Positions 40,651 to 48,920 of a stretch of 64,000 nucleotides of DNA are shown here, piece after piece (the stretch's first letter is position 1; each line of letters starts with the position of its first letter). The notes below the pieces were generated by a model, which made no database searches, was not told where the DNA came from, and saw only the letters and a list, made by a program, of their open reading frames with translations. Both the position numbers and the translations under genes were made by a program. The DNA comes from Acuticoccus sp965213555 (lineage in GTDB: Bacteria > Pseudomonadota > Alphaproteobacteria > Rhizobiales > Amorphaceae), in the NCBI RefSeq assembly GCF_965213555.1, contig NZ_OZ243890.1, positions 3,906,001 to 3,970,000 of the forward strand. The letters are read 5' to 3'.

Positions 40651-42261
40651 TCAGGTCAGGACGAACCCCTTGTAGCCCTCGTCGGCGACGTGCTCGCAGG
40701 TGCCGGCGTAGCGCGCCATGCCACCGGCGTAGGGCATGAACACGCGGGGCTTACCGGGGACGTTCGCACCGAGGTACCAGGAGCTCGACGCCATCGGCAG
40801 GAGCGTCGCGTCCGCCGCCTCGTTGACGTGGGCGACCCAGTCCTCGGACGCTTCGACGGTCGGCTCGATGCGCTTGAGGCCGGTGCGACGCATGTGGGCG
40901 AGACAGTCCGCGATCCACTCCACGTGCTGCTCAAGCGCCACCGGCATGTTGCACAGGACCGAAGGGCTCCCCGGGCCGGTGATGGTGAACAGGTTCGGAA
41001 AGCCCGGAGTCATCAGGCCGAGGTAGGTCTTCGGGCCAGCGCTCCACGCCTCGCGCAGGGTGAGACCGTCGCAACCCTCAAGGTTCAGCGCGACCAACGG
41101 CCCGGTAAGCGCGTCGAACCCCGTGGCGAAGATGATGACGTCGAGCGGGTAGGTCCGCCGCGTGGTGCGGATGCCCTCGGGCACGATGGCCTCGATGGGC
41201 TCGGCCTTGAGGTCGACGAGGTCGACGTTGTCGCGGTTGAACGTCTCGAAGTAGTTCGTGTCGATGGGCGGGCGCTTGGTGGCGAAGCCGTGATCCTTCG
41301 GCGTCAGCTTGTCGGCCACGTCAGGGTCCTGCACGACCTCGCGGATCTTGCGGCGGATGAACTCCGAGGCGACGTCGTTGGCCTTCGCGTCAGTGAGGAC
41401 GTCCCTGAACACCGCGCGGAAGCGAAGCCCGCCGACCCGCCAGGCCTCCTCGAACCGGGCGAGGCGCTCGGCGTCGTCCACCTCGAGCACGCCGACGTCG
41501 GAGATGTCGAACGGGTGCCCGTTGGTGACGCGGCGGGCGTGCTCGCGGATGGCGCGGTAGTTCGCCTTCACCTCGCGCAGGAAGTCGTCCGTCAGGGGGG
41601 CGTTGCGCGCGGGCACGCTGTAGTTCGCGGTGCGCTGAAAGACGGTGAGCCTGGCGACCTCCTCGGCGATCGCCGGGGCGAGCTGGATGCCCGTCGAGCC
41701 CGTGCCGACCTGACCGACCCGCTTGCCGCTGAGGTCGACGCCCTCGTGAGGCCACGCTCCGGTGTGGTACCAGCGGCCCGCGAAGGACTGCAGCCCTGGG
41801 ACGGCAGGCACGTTCGCCGCCGACAGGCAGCCCACCGCGGTGATCAAGATCGGAGCGACGTAGGTCGCCCCGTCCGTGCGCACGCGCCACAGCGCGTCCG
41901 CCTCGTCGAAGCTCGCACCGAGCACCTCGGTCGACAGGTCGATGCCCCGCCTGAGGTCCAGCCGGTCGGCGACGAAGCCCAGGTAGCGCCTGATCTCATG
42001 ATGATCGGGGTAGCGCTCGGTCCAGGTCCACTCCTGCTCGATCTCTGGGGAGAAGCTGTAGGAGTAGTAGTAGCTCTCCGAGTCGCAGCGCGCCCCAGGG
42101 TAGCGGTTCCAGTACCAGGTGCCGCCGATGTCGTTGCCCTTCTCGATGACGCGGACATCGAGGTCGAGCTCGTCGCGCAGCTTGTGAAGGGCGTAGAGGC
42201 CGGAGAAGCCGGCGCCGATGACGATGGCGTCGTGGTGATGAATGTCGTCCGCATTCGCCAT
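40651..42261 (-). CDS. Baeyer-Villiger monooxygenase (cyclohexanone monooxygenase type)
   Basis: A 536-residue flavin monooxygenase expected to insert oxygen next to a ketone, using FAD and NADPH. The FAD Rossmann motif is GAGFSG (16-21), and GGTWYWNRYPGARCD (47-60) is the type I BVMO segment. The diagnostic fingerprint FxGxxxHTxxWP is exact at 160-171 (FAGRWYHTGAWP). The NADPH motif GTGSTGIQ and the ATG motif (FATGFDA) follow. The gene stands alone on the minus strand between the sensory operon and a divergent ABC importer; the ketone substrate is unknown. Confidence 0.93.
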   Translation of the reverse strand: MANADDIHHHDAIVIGAGFSGLYALHKLRDELDLDVRVIEKGNDIGGTWYWNRYPGARCDSESYYYSYSFSPEIEQEWTWTERYPDHHEIRRYLGFVADRLDLRRGIDLSTEVLGASFDEADALWRVRTDGATYVAPILITAVGCLSAANVPAVPGLQSFAGRWYHTGAWPHEGVDLSGKRVGQVGTGSTGIQLAPAIAEEVARLTVFQRTANYSVPARNAPLTDDFLREVKANYRAIREHARRVTNGHPFDISDVGVLEVDDAERLARFEEAWRVGGLRFRAVFRDVLTDAKANDVASEFIRRKIREVVQDPDVADKLTPKDHGFATKRPPIDTNYFETFNRDNVDLVDLKAEPIEAIVPEGIRTTRRTYPLDVIIFATGFDALTGPLVALNLEGCDGLTLREAWSAGPKTYLGLMTPGFPNLFTITGPGSPSVLCNMPVALEQHVEWIADCLAHMRRTGLKRIEPTVEASEDWVAHVNEAADATLLPMASSSWYLGANVPGKPRVFMPYAGGMARYAGTCEHVADEGYKGFVLT

Positions 42262-42590
42262 GCCGATCCCCCAGTGTCCGGTGCGCGACGTCGCTCGTCG
42301 GCAGCCAGAGCCGCAGCGCGACGTCCGACGCTACGGTCCAGCCCCGTGGCTGTATAAGTAGTCCACACCGTCAGCGTCAAAGGCGTGCCATGGCACGAAT
42401 GAGCGTCGACGCGCACCGTCCGTGTCCCTTCGGCGACGCGTTGTAGCATCTTGACAAACCCCGCCGTGCGCAACGGCAAAGTTGACAAAGGTTTGACAAG
42501 GCGCGGGGCGGTGTTGTCTGTTCTCGGCGACCTGTGAGAAGCACGAGCTTAGAACTGGGACGACCAACGTCCCGCAGAGGGAGGAAAACG
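42262..42590. other. Divergent promoter region with three TTGACA-type elements
   Basis: This gap of about 329 bases separates the monooxygenase and the importer binding protein. TTGACAAA occurs at 42451, TTGACAAA at 42482 and TTGACAAG at 42493, all facing the importer. Any could be a -35 box, but no convincing -10 follows at 16-18 bases. The tract 42345-42500 is less GC-rich than its surroundings. No sigma-54 site (GG-N10-GC) is evident, and no gene is supported. Confidence 0.4.
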
Positions 42591-43943
42591 ATGGACCGTT
42601 TCAAGAGCCCATCCCGCCGCGGCTTCCTGAAGACCACCGCGTTGACCGGAGCGACGCTGGCCGCGCCGACGTTCTTCACGCGCGACGCCTGGGCGCAGAA
42701 CGACTTCTGCAACAACCCCACCGGCGCGACGGTGACGCTCGGCTTCAACGTGCCGCAGACCGGCGCCTACGCCGAGGAGGGCAAGGACGAGCTGCGCGCC
42801 TTCCAGCTCGCCGTCAAGCACCTCAACGGCGAGGGCGACGGCGGCATGCTGACGACGATGCAGCCGAACAACCTGAAGGGCAACGGCGTGCTCGGCAAGA
42901 AGGTGGCGTACGTCACCGGCGACACGCAGACCAAGGCCGATGCGGCGCGCTCCTCGGCCCGGCGGATGATCGAGAAGGACGGCGTCATCATGTTCTCCGG
43001 CGGCTCGTCGTCGTCGGTGGCGGTGGCGCAGCAGGCGCTCGGCCAGGAGATGGGCGTCGTCTTCATGTGCGGCCTCACCCATGCCAACGACACCACGGGC
43101 CCGGACCGCCGGCGCTACGGCTTCCGGCACTTCTTCAACGCCTACATGTCGGGCGCCGCGCTCGGCCCGGTGCTTGCCGAGGTAATGGGCCAGGACCGCC
43201 GCGCCTACCACCTCACGGCGGACTACAACTGGGGCTGGTCGCAGGAGGAGTCGATCGTGCAGTCCACCGAGGGGATCGGCTGGGAGACGGCGCAGACCGT
43301 GCGTACCCCGCTCGGCGCGGGCGACTTCTCGCAGTACCTCACACCGGTGCTGAACGCCGGCGCGGACGTCCTCGTGCTGAACCACTACGGCAACGACATG
43401 GTGAACTCGCTCACCCAGGCGGTGCAGTTCGGCATGCGCGACAAGCAGGTCAACGGCAGGGACTTCCAGATCGTCGTGCCGCTCTACTCGGAGCTGATGG
43501 CCGAGGGCGCCGGCGAGGCGGTGAAGGGCATCCTCGGCACCTCAAACTGGAGCTGGCAGCTCGACAACCCCGGCACGATGGCGTTCGCCAAGTCGTTCGG
43601 CCAGGAGTACGGGCGTCCGCCGTCCCAGGCCGCGCACACCTGCTACGTGCAGACCCTGCTCTACGCCAACGCGGTCGAGATGGCCGGCACGTTCTACCCG
43701 CCCGAGGTGATCCGCTCGCTCGAGGGGCTGGAGTTCGACGGCATGGGCAACGGGCCGACGCTCTACCGGGCGGAGGACCACCAGTGCTTCAAGCCGGTGC
43801 TCGTCGTGAAGGGGAAGGAGAACCCCTCCTCCCAGTTCGACCTCCTCGAGCTGGTTCAGGTGGTGCCCACCGAGCAGATCACCTATCCGCACGAGCTGTT
43901 CCCCGGCGAGCTCGGCCCCTACGAGGTCGCTGGCTGCGCCTGA
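42591..43943 (+). CDS. Branched-chain amino acid/urea-type ABC transporter substrate-binding protein
   Basis: A 450-residue periplasmic binding protein of the LivK/UrtA superfamily (type I fold). The start carries a textbook twin-arginine signal, SRRGFLKT, before a hydrophobic stretch and AWAQ, so export of the folded protein by Tat is expected. VTLGFNVPQTGAYAEEG and IMFSGGSSSSVAVAQQ mark the ligand cleft. GAGGAAAACG precedes the ATG. Permeases and ATPases of one importer follow 197 bases later, and a hairpin lies in between. The ligand is unknown; amides and urea are also carried by this family. Confidence 0.9.
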   Translation: MDRFKSPSRRGFLKTTALTGATLAAPTFFTRDAWAQNDFCNNPTGATVTLGFNVPQTGAYAEEGKDELRAFQLAVKHLNGEGDGGMLTTMQPNNLKGNGVLGKKVAYVTGDTQTKADAARSSARRMIEKDGVIMFSGGSSSSVAVAQQALGQEMGVVFMCGLTHANDTTGPDRRRYGFRHFFNAYMSGAALGPVLAEVMGQDRRAYHLTADYNWGWSQEESIVQSTEGIGWETAQTVRTPLGAGDFSQYLTPVLNAGADVLVLNHYGNDMVNSLTQAVQFGMRDKQVNGRDFQIVVPLYSELMAEGAGEAVKGILGTSNWSWQLDNPGTMAFAKSFGQEYGRPPSQAAHTCYVQTLLYANAVEMAGTFYPPEVIRSLEGLEFDGMGNGPTLYRAEDHQCFKPVLVVKGKENPSSQFDLLELVQVVPTEQITYPHELFPGELGPYEVAGCA

Positions 43944-43995
43944 ACGAGCGGCCGACGGCGCGCTGGCGGCAACGTAGGCCAACGCGCAACATAGG

Positions 43996-44022
43996 CGTGC
44001 GGGCGGCAAGTAGGCCCGCACG
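43996..44022 (+). terminator. Hairpin between binding-protein and permease genes
   Basis: CGTGCGGGC and GCCCGCACG form a perfect 9-bp stem with a nine-base loop, 52 bases after the binding-protein stop. There is no U-tract. A hairpin here could stabilise the binding-protein mRNA or partly terminate, giving more binding protein than permease, as often seen in ABC importers. Confidence 0.4.
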
Positions 44023-44140
44023 GCATCAGGGCGTCAGCCGCTTCAAGACGGCGGACTGATGCCCGAGCGAGCCGAACCGGACGACGGGCTGCAGGCGCTC
44101 GGCGGGCGCCGCACGCCAGGCCTCGCCACGAGGGACATCG

Positions 44141-45157
44141 ATGGACGCCATCCTCCTCCAGCTGCTGAACGGGCTCGACAAGGGCGGCGCCTACGCGCTG
44201 ATCGCGCTCGGGCTGACGCTCACGTTCGGGACGCTCGGCGTCGTCAACTTCGCGCACGGCGCGCTCTTCATGCTGGGCGCGTTCTGCGCCGTCCTCCTCC
44301 AGGAGGTCCTCACGATCTCGACCCAGGTTCGGGACGAGTCGATCACCTTCTTCGAGGCCTTCAAGGAGGTGCCCTACCTCGTGACCTGGTTCGGCGACGC
44401 GGGGGCCACCATCATCGACTGGGTGGTGCCGATCTCCGTCCTCGTCACCATCCCGGTGATGCTCCTCATCGGCATCGCCTTCGAGCGCGGGCTGATCCGC
44501 TTCTTCTACAAGCGACCGCACGCCGAGCAGATCCTCGTCACGTTCGGCCTCGCGATCGTCCTGCAGGAGCTCGTCAAGGCGGGCTTCGGCGCCAACCCCA
44601 TCCCCATGGACGCCCCGGACGCGCTGCGCGGGTCGGCCAACATCGGCCAGTGGGTGGGCGCGGAGGGGGTGATCACCTATCCGTGGTGGCGCCTGCTCTA
44701 CCTGGCGTCCTCGATCGTCATCATCGGCGCGGTGTTCGCCTTCCTCAACCTCACGACCTACGGGATGGTGGTCCGGGCTGGCATGGCCGACCGCGAGACC
44801 GTGCAGATCCTCGGCATCGACATCCAGCGCCGCTTCACCGTCGTGTTCGGGATCGCAGCAGTGGTCGCCGGCCTCGCGGGCGCGCTCTACACGCCGATCC
44901 TCACGCCGAACTACAACATCGGGATGGACTTCCTGGTGCTGTCGTTCGTGGTGGTGGTGGTCGGCGGCATGGGCTCGCTGGGCGGCGCGGTCCTCGCCGG
45001 CTACCTCCTCGGCATCCTCCAGTCGTTCGCCTCGCTCAACGAGGTGAAGGAGTTCGTGCCCGGCATCGACCAGGTCATCATCTACCTCGTGGCGGTCATC
45101 GTGCTGCTCGCAAGGCCCCGCGGCCTCCTCGGCCGCAAGGGCGTCATGGAGGCGTAA
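44141..45157 (+). CDS. ABC transporter permease, LivH type
   Basis: A 338-residue membrane subunit with about eight helices. LivH landmarks are LNGLDKGGAYALIALGLTLTFGTLGVVNFAHG (8-38), where the NFAHG loop is diagnostic, and the C-terminal VVGGMGSLGGAVLAGYLLGIL. It pairs with the LivM-type permease, which starts on the next base after the stop. A longer periplasmic loop (about residues 55-95) is present compared with E. coli LivH. Confidence 0.93.
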   Translation: MDAILLQLLNGLDKGGAYALIALGLTLTFGTLGVVNFAHGALFMLGAFCAVLLQEVLTISTQVRDESITFFEAFKEVPYLVTWFGDAGATIIDWVVPISVLVTIPVMLLIGIAFERGLIRFFYKRPHAEQILVTFGLAIVLQELVKAGFGANPIPMDAPDALRGSANIGQWVGAEGVITYPWWRLLYLASSIVIIGAVFAFLNLTTYGMVVRAGMADRETVQILGIDIQRRFTVVFGIAAVVAGLAGALYTPILTPNYNIGMDFLVLSFVVVVVGGMGSLGGAVLAGYLLGILQSFASLNEVKEFVPGIDQVIIYLVAVIVLLARPRGLLGRKGVMEA

Positions 45158-46462
45158 GTGGACACCAACCGCACCGCGACGTCCGCCTCGGCCGAGGCGC
45201 TGGCCGAGCCGAAGGTCATGGATTCCGACGCAAGGTCGGACGGCCGTCGCGAGGCGCCGCCCGCCGCCGGCGAGGAGACGTCGGCGCGTTCGGCGTACGC
45301 CGATCCCCAAGGGGATGCGCCGACCCAGCTCCCGCCGACGGGCGCCACCATGCGCCCCCTCTGGCCGCGCGGGCGCGACCTCCTGATGACGGTCCTGTTC
45401 GGCGCAGCGGTGTTCACGATGCCGCTTTGGCTGGAGCCCTTCGGCGCCGCCTACCCGGACCTCATGCAGCGCTTCGCGATCTTCGGCATCTTCGCGATCG
45501 GCTTCAACATCCTGTTCGGGCTGACCGGGTACCTTTCGTTCGGCCACGCGGCGTTCCTCGGCGTCGGGTCCTACACGGCGGTGTGGTCGTTCAAGCTGCT
45601 GTCGCTCAACATCGTCCCCGCGATCGTGCTCGCGACCCTGCTCGCTGGCGTCTTCGCGGTGTTGATCGGCTACATCTCGCTGCGTCGCTCAGGCATCTAC
45701 TTCTCGATCCTCACCCTGGCGTTCGCGCAGATGATGTACAGCCTCGCCTACTCCGTGCTGACGCCGATCACCAACGGCGAGACCGGGCTGCGCGTCCTCT
45801 CCAACGATCCGCGGGTCATCGACGCCGCCTTCGGCCTGGAGACCGCCGTCGCCGTGCCCCGCGCGGAGTTCTTCGGCTTCACGATGACCGGCATGACCGG
45901 GTTCTGGACCTGCGCCACCTGCCTCGTCGCCGCCTTCGTCGTGGCGCTCGCCATCGCGCGCTCGCCGTTCGGCATGATGCTGCGCGCCATCAAGTCGAAC
46001 CAGACGCGCATGGCCTACATCGGCTTCTCCACGCGGCCCTACACGCTCGTCGCGTTCGTCGTGTCCGGCATGTACGCGGGGCTCGCAGGCGCGCTGCTCG
46101 CCGTCGTCGACCCCCTCGCAGGGGCCGAGCGCATGCAGTGGACGGCGTCGGGCGAGGTCGTGCTGATGACGATCCTCGGCGGCGCAGGGACGCTGATCGG
46201 CCCATTCCTCGGGGCGGTCATCATCAAGTACTTCGAGAACATCTTCTCCGCCCTCGGCGAGTCGGCCCTCATCCAGAGCTTCGCGTTCATCCCCGAGGGC
46301 GCGCGCGACATCGCCGTCACCGTGGTCTCGCCGTTCGTGGGCGAGGGCTGGCACCTCACCCTCGGCGTCCTCTTCATGGTCGTCGTGATCTTCCTGCCGG
46401 GCGGCATCATCGAGGGACTGCGGCGCATCGGCCGCCTGTTCCGCCCGCGCAGTGAGGGCTGA
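45158..46462 (+). CDS. ABC transporter permease, LivM type, with long N-terminal extension
   Basis: A 434-residue membrane protein. Helices begin at about residue 72. The motifs NILFGLTGYLSFGHAAFLGVGSYT and GAGTLIGPFLGAVIIKY are typical of LivM. The first 65-70 residues are Ala/Glu/Arg/Pro-rich and hydrophilic and have no counterpart in most LivM proteins. They may be disordered or reflect a downstream true start such as the ATG near residue 64. GTG 45158 abuts the livH-type stop. Confidence 0.88.
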   Translation: MDTNRTATSASAEALAEPKVMDSDARSDGRREAPPAAGEETSARSAYADPQGDAPTQLPPTGATMRPLWPRGRDLLMTVLFGAAVFTMPLWLEPFGAAYPDLMQRFAIFGIFAIGFNILFGLTGYLSFGHAAFLGVGSYTAVWSFKLLSLNIVPAIVLATLLAGVFAVLIGYISLRRSGIYFSILTLAFAQMMYSLAYSVLTPITNGETGLRVLSNDPRVIDAAFGLETAVAVPRAEFFGFTMTGMTGFWTCATCLVAAFVVALAIARSPFGMMLRAIKSNQTRMAYIGFSTRPYTLVAFVVSGMYAGLAGALLAVVDPLAGAERMQWTASGEVVLMTILGGAGTLIGPFLGAVIIKYFENIFSALGESALIQSFAFIPEGARDIAVTVVSPFVGEGWHLTLGVLFMVVVIFLPGGIIEGLRRIGRLFRPRSEG

Positions 46463-46463
46463 C

Positions 46464-47219
46464 ATGGAACCTGTGCTTCACGTCGCCGACGTCCAGAAGA
46501 ACTTCGCGGGCCTCAAGGCGCTGGCGGACATCGACCTGAAGATCGCTCCGGGCAAGACGCACGCGATCATCGGCCCGAACGGCGCCGGCAAGTCCACCCT
46601 GCTCAACGTCTGCGTCGGCCGCCTCTCTCCCGACGAGGGCGCGGTGATGTTCAACGGGCGCGTCATTACCGGGCTCAAGCCGCACCAGATCAACCAGCTC
46701 GGCGTCGCCCGCGTGTTCCAGACGCCCGAGATCTTCCCCGACCTGACGCTGCTGCAGAACGTGATGGCGCCGGCCTACGCCAAGCGCGATGGTCCGATCC
46801 GCCTCAACATGCTGCGCGGGCTCGACCACGACAGGGACATCCGCGCCGAGGCGGAGGGCATCCTCGCCGACCTCGGCCTCGCTGAGCATCGCCACGAGGA
46901 GGCTGGCTGGCTCTCGCGCGGCGACAAGCGGCGGCTGGAGCTTGCCATGTGCCTGGTCCAGCACCCCAAGCTCCTGCTCCTCGACGAGCCGACGGCGGGC
47001 ATGAGCCGGCTCGACACCAACCGCACCATCGAGCTCCTCAAGAAGATCAAGGAGCGTGGCATGACGAAGGTCATCATCGAGCACGACATGCATGTCGTCT
47101 TCTCGCTCGCCGACACGGTGACCGTGCTGGCCGGCGGGCGCATCATCGCCGAGGGGACGCCCGAGGAGGTGCGTCGCGACCCGCGCGTTCAGGACGCCTA
47201 CCTCGGAGGGGCGCACTGA
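46464..47219 (+). CDS. ABC transporter ATP-binding protein, LivG type
   Basis: A 251-residue ATPase. Walker A is GPNGAGKST (37-45), the signature region is LSRGDKRRLELAM, Walker B is LLLLDEPTAGMS, and the switch His is in IIEHDMHVVFS. LSRGDKRR in place of the classic LSGGQ/LSYGEQR is the variant form seen in some LivG proteins. ATG 46464 lies one base after the LivM-type stop. A GTG at 46452 is an alternative. Confidence 0.92.
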   Translation: MEPVLHVADVQKNFAGLKALADIDLKIAPGKTHAIIGPNGAGKSTLLNVCVGRLSPDEGAVMFNGRVITGLKPHQINQLGVARVFQTPEIFPDLTLLQNVMAPAYAKRDGPIRLNMLRGLDHDRDIRAEAEGILADLGLAEHRHEEAGWLSRGDKRRLELAMCLVQHPKLLLLDEPTAGMSRLDTNRTIELLKKIKERGMTKVIIEHDMHVVFSLADTVTVLAGGRIIAEGTPEEVRRDPRVQDAYLGGAH

Positions 47220-47968
47220 TGGCCGTGGAGACCCTGGAGCGGCCGCAGGGAGCGGCGGCGAAGCGGCCCTTCTTCCGGTGCGAGGACGTCCACGCCTACT
47301 ATGGCGAGAGCTACATCGTTCAGGGCGTCTCGCTCGAGGTCGGCGAGGGCGAGGTCGTTGCGCTGCTCGGGCGCAACGGCGCGGGCAAGACGTCCACGCT
47401 GCGCACCATCGCCCGGCTCGACAGCCCGCAGATGCGCCGCGGGCGGATCACCCTCGGCGAGCACGACCTCACGCGCATGAGCGCGGCCCAGGCCTCGCGC
47501 TGCGGCGTCCAGCTCGTGCCGGAGGATCGGCGCATCATCGCCGGCCTCACCGTGGAGGAGAACCTTCGCCTGTCGCAGATCGCCGAGCCGAAGGGGTGGG
47601 AGCTCGAGCGCATCTACGAGCGCTTCCCCCGGCTCGCGGAGCGCAAGCGGCAGGAGGGGATAACCCTGTCGGGCGGCGAGCAGCAGATGCTGGCCGTCGC
47701 CCGGGCGCTCGCGCGCGACATCAAGCTCCTGCTCCTTGACGAACCCTACGAGGGGCTGGCCCCGGTGATCGTGCAGGAGATCGAGGGCATCGTCGGGGAG
47801 ATCAAGGCGCTCGGCATCACCACCATCATGGTGGAGCAGAACGCCATCGCCGCGCTCCACCTCGCCGACCGCGCGATCATCATGGACATGGGCGAGGTCG
47901 TCCACACCGCGACCGCGAAGGAGGTGCTGGACGACAAGGCCCTGCGCGAGGAGTACCTCGCCGTCTGA
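47219..47968 (+). CDS. ABC transporter ATP-binding protein, LivF type
   Basis: A 249-residue ATPase with Walker A GRNGAGKT (51-58), VPEDRRIIAGLTVEENL (LivF-specific), signature LSGGEQQMLAVARAL, Walker B LLLLDEPYEGLAP and switch His replaced by Gln in MVEQN, as usual in LivF. The ATG overlaps the LivG-type stop (TGATG). It ends the importer operon. With LivG it powers uptake of the ligand brought by the Tat-exported binding protein. Confidence 0.93.
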   Translation: MAVETLERPQGAAAKRPFFRCEDVHAYYGESYIVQGVSLEVGEGEVVALLGRNGAGKTSTLRTIARLDSPQMRRGRITLGEHDLTRMSAAQASRCGVQLVPEDRRIIAGLTVEENLRLSQIAEPKGWELERIYERFPRLAERKRQEGITLSGGEQQMLAVARALARDIKLLLLDEPYEGLAPVIVQEIEGIVGEIKALGITTIMVEQNAIAALHLADRAIIMDMGEVVHTATAKEVLDDKALREEYLAV

Positions 47969-47997
47969 GCCAAGCGCCTCGCCGCCGGCGTCGGTCC

Positions 47998-48375
47998 CGT
48001 GGAACCGCGGCAGCGACGGCCGCAAGGTGCCTGAGGTCGGTCTCAAAGCAGCCACCGAACACTCGAAGGTGCGGATAGCGCACCGCAAGGGAGCCGATCT
48101 GCTCGCCGGAGCTCCTCGGGGTCGCCGTCGTCGAGCGTGTCGGCTCCGTCGAGCTCGGCGGGCGAGCAACGCGACGCGTTGGCGATCAGGCCCGCGCAGC
48201 CGGCCGATCGCTGGCCCGCCCGGCTACCCTGCGGCCGCATGCTCGGGATGGGCGCAGTTGACCAGGTAGTACAACGGCCCGCCCGAGGTCTCCTGGTCGA
48301 CTTGCGCGATCGCTTCGGCGAGCGTCGTGCCGTCGGGCAGGCGGCCGCCGGTCTCGACGGCTGTCGGGCGATGCA
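47998..48375 (-). pseudogene. Decayed homocysteine S-methyltransferase remnant
   Basis: Three minus-strand frames give, in order, the C-terminal part of a homocysteine S-methyltransferase. From about 48375: LPDGTTLAEAIAQVD then PLYYLVNCAHPEH, with the metal Cys, reaching an in-frame TAG at 48224-48226 and continuing to GRLRG. From 48192: LIANASRCSPAELDGAD to DPEEL. From 48107: YPHLRVFGGC and ETDLRHLAAVAAAV. One extra base separates each pair of segments. The second metal-binding pair, normally GGCC, reads GGCF. The N-terminal half or more is missing. Recognition is from memory of family motifs, but the order and spacing make it secure. Confidence 0.75.
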
Positions 48376-48450
48376 ACCTGCGGGTCGACGGGCGGAGCGC
48401 AACATGGGAAGAGGAGGCGCAACGAGGGCGCGCACGGCGGAGGGGGCGAC

Positions 48451-48915
48451 ATGAGCGAGGCGACGACGGATTGGCGGCTGAACGGCGTGCGGATCGTCAA
48501 GTCCACCGAGCTCGACCCCAACACCGCGCAGACGCCGGGCATGGACCGCGCCGCCGCCATCAACTTCGCCCGCGCCGGGGCGAACAAGCTGTGGGCCGGC
48601 ACCGTCGCGATCCACCCGAACGCGAAGACCGGGGCGCATCACCACGGGCACCTCGAGAGCATCATCTACGTGGTGCGCGGCCGTGCGCGGATGCGCTGGG
48701 GCGAGCGGCTGGAGTACGTCGCGGAGGCGGAGCCCGGCGACTTCATCTTCGTGCCGCCCTACGTGCCGCACCAGGAGATCAACGCGATGACGGACGAGCC
48801 CCTCGAGTGCGTGCTCGTGCGCTCCGACCAGGAGCCCGTCGTGGTCAACCTCGACATCGAGCCCGCCGAGCGGCCCGAGGCGGTGCTCTGGACCGATCCC
48901 AACCACCCGGCCTGA
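48451..48915 (+). CDS. Cupin domain protein
   Basis: A 154-residue single-domain cupin. Motif 1 is GAHHHGHLESIIYVVRG (three His and a Glu as metal ligands), and motif 2 is PGDFIFVPPYVPHQEIN with the fourth ligand His. The fold is a beta-barrel that may be an enzyme or a small-molecule binder; nothing in the sequence fixes the reaction. GGAGGGGG precedes the ATG. The dipeptidase gene follows five bases later, so they are likely co-expressed. Confidence 0.87.
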   Translation: MSEATTDWRLNGVRIVKSTELDPNTAQTPGMDRAAAINFARAGANKLWAGTVAIHPNAKTGAHHHGHLESIIYVVRGRARMRWGERLEYVAEAEPGDFIFVPPYVPHQEINAMTDEPLECVLVRSDQEPVVVNLDIEPAERPEAVLWTDPNHPA

Positions 48916-48920
48916 GCACG

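Noticed and set aside
42262..42590. Sigma-54/NtrC promoter for a urea-type importer
   Set aside because: No GG-N10-GC element with the expected flanks is present; TGGCAC near 42390 lacks the downstream TTGC.
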